Positions 1 through 5,265 of a stretch of DNA of 6,033 nucleotides are shown one piece after another (positions within the stretch are counted from its first letter, which is position 1; every line of letters begins with the position of its first letter). Below the pieces are notes generated by a model that saw nothing but the letters and a program-made list of their open reading frames with translations, did no database searches and was not told the DNA's origin. Position numbers and translations under genes: made by a program. The DNA is from Synechococcus sp. HW_metabat.54 (GTDB lineage Bacteria > Cyanobacteriota > Cyanobacteriia > PCC-6307 > Cyanobiaceae). The stretch is taken from NCBI GenBank assembly GCA_018623675.1, contig JAAZVJ010000066.1, positions 1-6,033 on the forward strand, written 5' to 3'.

Positions 1-801
1 ACCCCCGCCGTGGTTGAGGGCGACAGCTATCACCGCTTTGAGCGGATGGCGATGAAGGAAGCCATGGCTCAGGCCTTGGCCAAAGGTGAGAATTTCTCCC
101 ACTTCGGGCCTGAAGCCAACCTCTTCGACAAGCTCGAAGAACTCTTCCGTGTGTATGGCGAGACAGGCGGTGGCCAGAAGCGCTACTACCTGCACAGCAC
201 CGAAGAGGCTGCCCATCACAACGGCCGTCTGGGTGTCAATCTCGAGCCTGGTCAGTTCACCCCTTGGGAGAACATCCCTTCCGGCACCGATCTCCTGTTC
301 TACGAAGGCCTCCATGGCGGCGTGAAGGGCGAGGGCTACGACGTTGCTGGCCTCGCTGACCTGCTGGTGGGCGTGGTGCCGATCGTGAACTTGGAGTGGA
401 TCCAGAAGATCTCCCGCGACAATGCTGAGCGCGGCTATTCCGCAGAAGCAACCGTCGACACGATCCTGCGTCGGATGCCTGATTACATCAATCACATCTG
501 CCCGCAATTCAGCCAAACCGACATCAACTTCCAGCGTGTCCCCACCGTGGACACCTCCAACCCGTTCATGATCCGGGGCATCCCAACTCCGGATGAAAGC
601 TTCGTGATCATTCACTTCCGCAAGGGAGCTCGCGAGAAGTGGGGGATTGACTTCACCTACCTGCTCGACATGATCCACGACTCGTTCATGTCCAGCCCCA
701 CATCCATCGTGGTGAACGGCGGCAAGATGGGTTTTGCCATGGAGCTGATCTTGACTCCGATCATTCACCGCATGATCGAAGAGAAGAACAAGCTCGGCTG
801 A
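1..801 (+). CDS. prk: Phosphoribulokinase, class I (proteobacterial-type), 5'-truncated by window edge
   Basis: This enzyme phosphorylates ribulose 5-phosphate with ATP to give ribulose 1,5-bisphosphate, the CO2 acceptor of the Calvin cycle, in the cytoplasm. The reading frame is open from base 1 (ACC) to TGA at 799-801 and gives 266 visible residues. By comparison with the family of about 290-300 residues, roughly 30-35 N-terminal residues, including the P-loop, lie left of the window. Visible hallmarks, numbered from base 1, are EGDSYHR (residues 6-12, with the catalytic Asp), HFGPEAN, FYEGLHGG (100-107), NLEWIQK, RDNAERGYS, ILRRMPDY, FQRVPTVDTSNPF and the C-terminal GGKMG...LTPIIHRM. Only one cysteine is visible (in HICPQF, about residue 167), so the paired regulatory cysteines of the C-terminal half of plant and typical cyanobacterial PRK are absent. 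Codons favour C and G endings, as in the aldolase at the right edge. Family identity is very secure. Confidence 0.97.
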   Translation, partial: TPAVVEGDSYHRFERMAMKEAMAQALAKGENFSHFGPEANLFDKLEELFRVYGETGGGQKRYYLHSTEEAAHHNGRLGVNLEPGQFTPWENIPSGTDLLFYEGLHGGVKGEGYDVAGLADLLVGVVPIVNLEWIQKISRDNAERGYSAEATVDTILRRMPDYINHICPQFSQTDINFQRVPTVDTSNPFMIRGIPTPDESFVIIHFRKGAREKWGIDFTYLLDMIHDSFMSSPTSIVVNGGKMGFAMELILTPIIHRMIEEKNKLG

Positions 802-827
802 TTCAAATCTCTTTCAAACACCTATCG

Positions 828-866
828 TGGGCCCATCTGAGCAATCAGGTGGGCCCATTTCTATTT
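828..866 (+). terminator. Intrinsic (Rho-independent) terminator of prk
   Basis: An inverted repeat lies 26 bases after the prk stop. TGGGCCCA (828-835), T, and CTGA (837-840) pair with TCAG (845-848), G, and TGGGCCCA (850-857). This makes a 13-pair stem with one central U-G wobble, capped by the tetraloop GCAA (841-844), a GNRA type. A T-rich run (TTTCTATTT, 858-866) follows. Each outer arm is itself a palindrome. Position and structure point to termination of prk transcripts, so the next gene probably needs its own promoter or read-through. Confidence 0.88.
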
Positions 867-931
867 CCACCCCATCGTTTGTCATCGCCGGTGCAGCGGT
901 GAGTTCAACACCCTCGCCGCGATGGGATCGG

Positions 932-1150
932 GTGAATAGTCAGCAATTGATTGCCAACGGAAGGGCGATCTATTTCCGTTATCTCAGCGAGGCTGGCCGC
1001 TCAAGCGAACCGATCGGCGTTGTTCTCTGTGCCCGTAGTGGCGAGGGTCGCGTTGTGTTTGAGTTACCAACCCTGTTGCCCCACGAGGACTTTCTCTCCA
1101 CCCAGTTGCTGCGTGGCAAGACACCCAGAAGGGGGATGCAACGGGGATGA
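932..1150 (+). CDS. Small hypothetical protein (about 72 aa) translationally coupled to pilD
   Basis: I do not recognise this family. The frame is open from within the prk terminator to TGA at 1148-1150. A GTG at 827 lies in the terminator stem and is unlikely to be the start. Later candidates are GTG 899, GTG 932 and TTG 947. I chose GTG 932, which yields 72 residues, because the part after it (IANGRAIYFRYLSEAG, then GVVLCARSG and VVFELPTLLPHEDF) reads as a compact folded domain, while the part before is Ser/Pro-rich and less protein-like. A weak GGGA precedes it. The product would be soluble and rich in alternating hydrophobic residues, with a basic tail (GKTPRRGMQRG), one Cys and no signal peptide. 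Its stop overlaps the pilD start as ATGA, the usual sign of translational coupling and the main argument that the gene is real. The exact start is uncertain. Confidence 0.6.
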   Translation: MNSQQLIANGRAIYFRYLSEAGRSSEPIGVVLCARSGEGRVVFELPTLLPHEDFLSTQLLRGKTPRRGMQRG

Positions 1151-1959
1151 CTGCGATCAGCCTTCTGCTGGTGATCGCTGGATCATGCATCGGCAGCTTC
1201 CTGAACGTGGTGGTGTGGCGGCTGCCGCGCAAGGAATCAGTGGTTTGGCCAGGAAGCCACTGCCCCAACTGCGGCCATGCCGTGCGTTGGCACGACAACA
1301 TCCCTGTGTTGGGCTGGATCCTGCTGGCAGGACGATGCCGTGACTGCGGTTGGTCGATTCCCTACCGCTACCCGCTGGTGGAGGTTCTTACAGCAGGGCT
1401 TTGGTGGTCATCTCTGCAAGCCACGGGCTTTGGAAGCGGCACCCCCACCCTCTTGAACCTCATCAGCGGAGTGGTGTTGGTGAGTTTGCTGATCCCTTTG
1501 ACTCTCATCGACCTGGATCACCTCTGGCTACCCGAATCTCTCTGCAGAGCCGGTGTGGTGACGGGTTTGCTGGCCAGCGGGCTTGCGGCCATCGCCCAAG
1601 TCTCCGGCGGGCCTGAGCTGCTGTTTGCGCGTTGTCTTGGTGCTTGCGCAGCCCTCCTGATCCTCGAGGGTGTGAGTCATCTAGGCGAACGGATCCTGGG
1701 GCAACCCGCCCTCGGCCTTGGTGACGCCAAGCTGGCAGCGCTGGGAGGAGCTTGGCTGGGCCTCACCGGCATCGGCATGGCCTTGGCACTGGCCATTCTG
1801 GGAGGCGCTGTCATTGGAATGACCGCCAGGGTTCTGGGGCACCTAGGGCCCCGGGAGCCTTTCCCATTCGGGCCCTTCATTGCCACAGGGATCTGGCTGG
1901 TTTGGCTGCAGGGAGCCGACTGGTGGTGGGAGCGGTGGCTTCAACTGATCGGTGCTTAA
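1147..1959 (+). CDS. pilD: Type IV prepilin peptidase (leader peptidase/N-methyltransferase, A24 family)
   Basis: An integral inner-membrane aspartic protease that removes the short leader of type IV prepilins and pseudopilins. Full-length family members also N-methylate the new N-terminal residue. The 270-residue protein has the complete two-part layout. The N-terminal DiS_P_DiS region has GSFLNVVVWRLP (16-27) and four zinc-binding-type cysteines, CPNC (39-42) and CRDC (64-67), followed by IPYRYPLVE. A membrane-embedded A24 peptidase region follows. The two catalytic aspartates are D122 in IDLDHLWLPE and D193 in GLGDAK (the GxGD motif). The usual LPD/LPN is LPE here, a small departure. Several hydrophobic helices span residues 1-24, 77-92, 103-121, 134-151, 158-175, 196-230 and 240-256. 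The ATG overlaps the stop of the upstream small gene, and AAGGGGG (1129-1135) could serve as ribosome binding site. Cyanobacteria use this enzyme for pili in motility, attachment or DNA uptake. Confidence 0.95.
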   Translation: MTAISLLLVIAGSCIGSFLNVVVWRLPRKESVVWPGSHCPNCGHAVRWHDNIPVLGWILLAGRCRDCGWSIPYRYPLVEVLTAGLWWSSLQATGFGSGTPTLLNLISGVVLVSLLIPLTLIDLDHLWLPESLCRAGVVTGLLASGLAAIAQVSGGPELLFARCLGACAALLILEGVSHLGERILGQPALGLGDAKLAALGGAWLGLTGIGMALALAILGGAVIGMTARVLGHLGPREPFPFGPFIATGIWLVWLQGADWWWERWLQLIGA

Positions 1960-2041
1960 TCAAGTCGTTATCGCCACTGACACCACCCCCTTCTTGCAAT
2001 TGACGGTCACAGATGTGGTGAACAAAGTGGAGGAAGCCTGA
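1952..2041 (+). CDS. Possible 29-residue microORF after pilD (speculative)
   Basis: A frame opens with GTG at 1952, overlapping the last 8 bases of pilD, and ends with TGA at 2039-2041. It encodes a 29-residue peptide beginning VLNQVVIATDTTPF and ending VVNKVEEA. Third positions are mostly G or C (18 of 28 after the start), as in neighbouring genes, and the peptide alternates hydrophobic and polar residues with an acidic end. There is no convincing ribosome binding site before the GTG, and a frame this short can arise by chance. It could instead be a remnant of a degraded gene. It accounts for most of the gap between pilD and the next gene. I do not recognise a homologue. Confidence 0.22.
   Translation: MLNQVVIATDTTPFLQLTVTDVVNKVEEA
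2029..2036 (+). promoter_or_regulatory. Strong Shine-Dalgarno sequence, ambiguous target start
   Basis: GGAGGAAG is the best ribosome binding site in this part of the window. It lies 9 bases before an ATG at 2046, which opens only ten codons (MSCGPCFDLL, stop TAG at 2076-2078), and 16 bases before GTG 2053, which opens the secreted protein. The usual optimum is about 5-10 bases, so the site fits the ATG in the wrong frame better than the GTG of the long frame. Confidence 0.5.
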
Positions 2042-2052
2042 GCCCATGTCCT

Positions 2053-2736
2053 GTGGACCGTGCTTTGACCTCCTTTAGCTGTGCAGCTCTGTTGATTGCT
2101 GGGTTGGGAAGCACAGGAGTGGCTCACGCCCAGCTCGCCGGCACCTGGGACAGCAATTACGGCGCCATTCTCCTCAACGGCTATGCAGACAACGGCTATG
2201 GCGGCAGCTACGACAACAACAAAGCCAGGCTCTGGGGCACCCTGAGAGGGTCAACGCTGCATGGGCACTGGATCCGCAACTCCGGTCGCCGCTGCCTCTA
2301 CCGAATCGATGGCTCCTACTACTGGGGAAGAGCCAAGCTGAGATTTAACGGCAATCGTTTCACCGGCAACTGGGGGTACTGCAACGACAGGCCTTCCATG
2401 GCATGGAATGGTTCTCGGCGATTTGCCGGTGGACCTCTACCGGGTTTTCCAACCTCGTTTCAGCCCAATCTGAACCGCGAGTACACCAGTAATTACGGAA
2501 CGATTAACTGGGCTCTCGGTCGATACGGCAACCGCGGCTACAGCTTGCGCATCACCAACCGAAGGTGGGATCTGCCATCTGGCAAATACTTTGTCGAAGG
2601 CACCTGGAATCACAACAACGGCACCTGGGGGTATTTCGAATTCTTCTTCAGCAATTCCTGCAGCTTTGATGGGCTGTGGTGGTATCGCAACAAGCCTCAG
2701 AACAAACGGCCTTGGAACGGAAGCTGCAGGCCATAA
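2053..2736 (+). CDS. Secreted aromatic-rich protein with two diverged beta-type repeats, function unknown
   Basis: I cannot name this 227-residue protein. Residues 1-26 look like a Sec signal peptide: R3, a hydrophobic core AALLIAGLGSTGV, and the site AHA followed by Q27. The mature part contains two related units. Unit 1 spans about 29-123 (GTWDSNYGAILL ... GRAKLRFNGNRFTGNWGYC ... WNGSR). Unit 2 spans about 142-226 (EYTSNYGTINW ... GYFEFFFSNSCSFDGLWWY ... WNGSC). Shared landmarks are SNYG, a G-x-W turn, an F/W-rich strand pair and a closing WNGS. The pattern recalls bacterial extracellular repeats of the GTWxSxxG...FTGxW kind, which are probably beta-sheet. The mature protein has four cysteines (81, 110, 203, 225), enough for two disulfides, and is rich in Trp, Tyr, Asn, Gly and Arg, so it is probably basic. 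The start is taken at GTG 2053. A strong Shine-Dalgarno lies 16 bases upstream but suits an out-of-frame ATG at 2046 better. It sits downstream of pilD, but nothing in the sequence proves a link to pili. Confidence 0.8.
   Translation: MDRALTSFSCAALLIAGLGSTGVAHAQLAGTWDSNYGAILLNGYADNGYGGSYDNNKARLWGTLRGSTLHGHWIRNSGRRCLYRIDGSYYWGRAKLRFNGNRFTGNWGYCNDRPSMAWNGSRRFAGGPLPGFPTSFQPNLNREYTSNYGTINWALGRYGNRGYSLRITNRRWDLPSGKYFVEGTWNHNNGTWGYFEFFFSNSCSFDGLWWYRNKPQNKRPWNGSCRP
2137..2421 (+). repeat. Protein repeat unit 1 of the secreted protein
   Basis: This encodes residues 29-123: GTWDSNYG at the start, GRAKLRFNGNRFTGNWGYC in the middle and AWNGSR at the end. It is the longer unit and carries an extra segment (about SGRRCLYRIDGSYY) that unit 2 lacks. 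The similarity is visible at protein level only; the DNA has diverged. Confidence 0.6.
2476..2730 (+). repeat. Protein repeat unit 2 of the secreted protein
   Basis: This encodes residues 142-226: EYTSNYGTINW, then VEGTWNHNN, GYFEFFFSNSCSFDGLWWY and closing PWNGSC. It matches unit 1 in order and spacing apart from one gap of about six to ten residues. It is separated from unit 1 by a Pro-rich linker (GGPLPGFPTSFQPNL). Confidence 0.6.
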
Positions 2737-2753
2737 CCGACCTGCTCTGACCT

Positions 2754-2783
2754 CAGACCCGTTGGCTCCACTGCGATTAAAGT
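2754..2783 (+). promoter_or_regulatory. Possible promoter of the accD operon
   Basis: In the 69-base gap before accD, TAAAGT (2778-2783) matches the strongest positions of a -10 hexamer. CAGACC (2754-2759) is a poor -35 at an 18-base spacing. Transcription would begin near 2790, leaving a leader of about 16 bases with GGTGA (2797-2801) as a weak ribosome binding site. This is a guess from sequence resemblance only. Confidence 0.25.
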
Positions 2784-2805
2784 GGCCTGATCGCAGGGTG
2801 ACTGG

Positions 2806-3684
2806 ATGAGTCTCTTCGACTGGTTTGCTGATCGCCGCAAGGATCAGTCCGTCGGCAAGGTCACTCAAGAGCAGGATGAAGGGGATGGTCTCTGGAGCAA
2901 ATGCCCTGAATGCGGCCAGGTCGTTTACCGCAAGGATCTGATTGCCAATGCCAATGTCTGCAGCAATTGCGGGCATCACAACCGCATTGACAGCACTGAG
3001 CGCATCGCTCTGATTGCAGATCCAGGCAGCTTCACAGCCATCAATGGTGAGCTTGAGCCCACCGATCCACTCGGATTTAAAGATCGTCGGGCCTATGCGG
3101 ATCGGCTGCGCGAAACCCAGGCCAAAACCGGACTGCGTGATGCGGTAATTACGGGCCTCTGTCGGGTGAACGATCTGCCAATGGCACTGGCAGTGATGGA
3201 TTTCCGCTTCATGGGCGGATCCATGGGATCGGTCGTGGGAGAACGCATTACCCGCTTGGTGGAAAAAGCCACCGATGAGCGCCTGCCCCTGCTGATCGTG
3301 TGCGCCTCAGGGGGTGCACGCATGCAGGAAGGAATGTTGAGCCTGATGCAAATGGCCAAGATCTCCGGGGCTCTGGAACGGCACAGAGAGCAAGGGCTGC
3401 TTTACATGCCTCTGCTGACGCACCCCACCACGGGGGGTGTCACCGCCAGTTTTGCCATGCTCGGTGACTTAATCCTGGCGGAACCGAAGGCATTGATCGG
3501 CTTCGCCGGGCGCCGCGTGATCGAGCAGACGTTGCGTGAAAAGCTTCCAGACGATTTCCAAACCGCTGAATATCTGCAGGAGAAAGGGTTTGTTGACACC
3601 ATCGTGCCCCGCACGCAGCTGAAGAGCACCCTGGCCAGCCTGTTGCGTCTGCATGGAAGCCGTCCGGTTGAGGTGGCCGGGTAA
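2806..3684 (+). CDS. accD: Acetyl-CoA carboxylase carboxyltransferase subunit beta
   Basis: This is the beta subunit of the carboxyltransferase of acetyl-CoA carboxylase. With AccA it moves the carboxyl group from carboxybiotin on AccB to acetyl-CoA, giving malonyl-CoA for fatty acid synthesis. At 292 residues it is the usual bacterial length. An N-terminal Cys4 zinc ribbon is visible (C33, C36, C52, C55, as CPEC and CSNCGHH). It is followed by the crotonase-fold domain with [16 protein letters not shown] (131-146), [11 protein letters not shown] (166-176), [16 protein letters not shown] (206-221) and [12 protein letters not shown] (231-242), and by [11 protein letters not shown] near the end. 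The start [12 protein letters not shown] matches the usual start of cyanobacterial AccD. The stop TAA overlaps the next start by one base (TAATG), and the next gene's ribosome binding site, GAGGTG at 3670-3675, lies inside the accD 3' end, so the two are probably co-translated. Confidence 0.98.
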   Translation: MSLFDWFADRRKDQSVGKVTQEQDEGDGLWSKCPECGQVVYRKDLIANANVCSNCGHHNRIDSTERIALIADPGSFTAINGELEPTDPLGFKDRRAYADRLRETQAKTGLRDAVITGLCRVNDLPMALAVMDFRFMGGSMGSVVGERITRLVEKATDERLPLLIVCASGGARMQEGMLSLMQMAKISGALERHREQGLLYMPLLTHPTTGGVTASFAMLGDLILAEPKALIGFAGRRVIEQTLREKLPDDFQTAEYLQEKGFVDTIVPRTQLKSTLASLLRLHGSRPVEVAG

Positions 3685-4088
3685 TGCCAGTCCAATCCTG
3701 GCGTCGACTGCTTTCAAACGTCCTGGTGGCGATTGGTTGTCTTCTCGCGATCACCCTTTCTGACGTCCACTCCTCGGCCCTTGCCGGTCCGGTGGATTGG
3801 CACGAAGTGGAGGCCACCGCTGACGGCCGGCAATGGTGGGATGCCGGCAGCGTGCGACGCGATCGTGATGGCTTTCTTACGGTGTTAAGCCGCTTCACCC
3901 CCGAAACCGACAAAGACACGCCCACGTTGGGGAGCCTTTATGTGATGCAGATCGACTGCGATCAAAAGCTCTTTCGCGATCAACAGGTGAATGGTTTGCC
4001 CCGCTGGGGTGCCAAGTGGGAACCTGCAGGCGGCGACGGCTTGATCGAACGTGTGATCGATCAGGTGTGCCTGGCTGATCTGGCGTAA
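3684..4088 (+). CDS. Small exported protein, surface-adhesin E-like (tentative)
   Basis: The function is not known to me. The 134-residue protein begins with a basic n-region (SWRRLL) and a hydrophobic stretch (about 11-26), and has a likely Sec cleavage after ALA (32-34), so it is probably periplasmic or surface-exposed. An N-terminal anchor is the alternative. The mature part follows the order W-x-E-V, an Asp/Gly-rich turn, W-x-D-x-x-S-V, a strand (GFLTVLSRF), LYVMQIDC (C92), K-x-F-R, AKWEPAGGDG and a closing VIDQVC (C129). This Trp/DC/VC arrangement resembles the family known as surface-adhesin protein E; that is inference from pattern, not from a search. C92 and C129 may form a disulfide. 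The ATG overlaps the accD stop and is preceded by GAGGTG at a good 8-base spacing, so the start is secure. The oxidoreductase begins three bases after its stop, implying one transcript. Confidence 0.82.
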   Translation: MPVQSWRRLLSNVLVAIGCLLAITLSDVHSSALAGPVDWHEVEATADGRQWWDAGSVRRDRDGFLTVLSRFTPETDKDTPTLGSLYVMQIDCDQKLFRDQQVNGLPRWGAKWEPAGGDGLIERVIDQVCLADLA

Positions 4089-4091
4089 GCA

Positions 4092-5192
4092 ATGCAATCA
4101 CTGTCTTCCTCTCACAACCCCATTGGTGTCGCTGTCGCTGGCCTGGGCTTTGGCGAAGCCGTTCACCTTCCTGCCCTTGCGAGCAACGCCAACTTCAAGC
4201 CATTGGCGCTTTGGCATCCTCGCCAGGAACGCCTAGATCAAGCCTGCGCAGCCCACGGTCTGCAGGGCTTCTCGGATTGGGACGCTCTTTTGGCTGAGCC
4301 ATCCATCGAGGCAATCATCCTCACCACACCTCCTGAACCGCGGTTCGAGCTGGCCAAGAAGGCCTTGGAAGCCGGCAAGCATCTACTGCTGGAAAAACCG
4401 GTTGCCCTCTGCGCTGATCAAGTCGCAGAACTCCAACGTTTGGCCATACGTGGCGGGTTGAGCGTTGGGGTGGATTTCGAATACCGGGCCGTTCCTCTTT
4501 TCATGCAGGCTGCGCGGTTGCTGCAATCAGGAGCCATTGGCAAACCATGGTTGGTGAAATACGACTGGTTGATGAGCAGCCGGGCCAATCCCGAACGCCC
4601 ATGGAGTTGGTACTCGGATGCAGCTCAAGGTGGTGGCGTGATCGGAGCCCTTGGCACCCACGCATTCGACACGCTGCATTGGTTGTTTGGACCCACCAAT
4701 CAACTGCGGGCACTGCATCACACGGCCATTGAGCAACGACCTGGGCCCAATGGGCAGCTGAAACCCGTGGATGCGGAGGATGTCGCGCTGATTCAGGCCC
4801 GTCTTCAAGGAGCCGATGGAACCTCATCCATTCCAGCGCAGATCAGCCTGGCCTCCGTGGCACGCAATGGTCGCGGCTGCTGGCTTGAGGTGTATGGCTC
4901 TGAGGGGAGTCTGATCCTTGGCAGCGACAACCAGAAGGATTACGTGCACGGCTTCAGCCTCTCGTTGAATCGCGATGGTGAAGCCACCAAGGTGATCCAA
5001 CCGGATGACGACCTTTGCTTCCCCACCACTTGGAGTGACGGTCGTATCGCGCCAGTTGCCAGGGTGCAGAGCTGGTGGGCCGAGAGCATCCGCCAAGGCC
5101 AACCCATGGTGCCCGGGCTCCTGGAGGGCCTGGAAAGCCAGCAAGCATGCGATCAGGCGCAAGCATCCCATCGAGCCTGGAGGGATCAATGA
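4092..5192 (+). CDS. Gfo/Idh/MocA family NAD(P)-dependent oxidoreductase
   Basis: This is a cytoplasmic dehydrogenase of the Gfo/Idh/MocA family, members of which oxidise or reduce sugars, inositols and related compounds using NAD(P). The substrate cannot be read from the sequence. The 366-residue protein has an N-terminal Rossmann fold with [19 protein letters not shown] (11-29) as its dinucleotide-binding turn, a strand [11 protein letters not shown] (74-84) and the family motif LEKPVAL (100-106). The C-terminal domain carries [16 protein letters not shown] (185-200), which matches the family's G-x-H-x-x-D active-site region with H190 and D193, followed by a beta-sheet part including [13 protein letters not shown]. 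The start at ATG 4092 is three bases after the preceding stop, with no clear ribosome binding site of its own, so translation is probably coupled to the upstream gene. The family call is firm and the substrate is open. Confidence 0.93.
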   Translation: MQSLSSSHNPIGVAVAGLGFGEAVHLPALASNANFKPLALWHPRQERLDQACAAHGLQGFSDWDALLAEPSIEAIILTTPPEPRFELAKKALEAGKHLLLEKPVALCADQVAELQRLAIRGGLSVGVDFEYRAVPLFMQAARLLQSGAIGKPWLVKYDWLMSSRANPERPWSWYSDAAQGGGVIGALGTHAFDTLHWLFGPTNQLRALHHTAIEQRPGPNGQLKPVDAEDVALIQARLQGADGTSSIPAQISLASVARNGRGCWLEVYGSEGSLILGSDNQKDYVHGFSLSLNRDGEATKVIQPDDDLCFPTTWSDGRIAPVARVQSWWAESIRQGQPMVPGLLEGLESQQACDQAQASHRAWRDQ

Positions 5193-5221
5193 TGGAGCGG
5201 GTCAGTTAAATCCGGTAGATT
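5193..5221 (+). promoter_or_regulatory. Possible promoter of fba
   Basis: The 73-base gap before the aldolase contains TAGATT (5216-5221), matching the key positions of a -10 hexamer. TGGAGC (5193-5198) is a weak -35 at a 17-base spacing. Transcription near 5228 would give a leader of about 38 bases carrying the ribosome binding site GAGGA (5253-5257), 8 bases before the ATG. No terminator is visible between the oxidoreductase and fba, so read-through from the upstream operon is also possible. Confidence 0.33.
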
Positions 5222-5265
5222 CGCCCGCATCCGTCAAACGACGTTCACCCCCGAGGATCTTCACC

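Noticed and set aside
827..931. Extension of the small pre-pilD gene back to GTG 827 (107 residues)
   Set aside because: That GTG lies in the prk terminator stem, and the extra N-terminal part is Ser/Pro-rich with poor protein character. GTG 932 is a more plausible start, with GTG 899 as an alternative.
951..1343. Forward open frame of 130 codons overlapping the small gene and pilD
   Set aside because: It is out of frame with pilD, whose conserved cysteine motifs are certain, and its translation is not protein-like.
1981..2020. Inverted pair CACCAC / GTGGTG after pilD as a terminator
   Set aside because: Only six pairs with a loop of about 28 bases and no T-run; too weak to call.
2726..2745. 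GCAGG / CCTGC hairpin after the secreted protein gene
   Set aside because: A five-base stem with a ten-base loop and no T-tract; not a convincing terminator.
2437..2979. Reverse-strand open frame of 180 codons opposite the secreted protein and accD start
   Set aside because: It spans two genes supported on the + strand, shows no recognisable domain, and has no sensible start context.
3440..3925. Reverse-strand open frame of 161 codons opposite accD and the exported protein
   Set aside because: It is antisense to conserved accD motifs and has an Arg/Ser-rich composition typical of a shadow frame.
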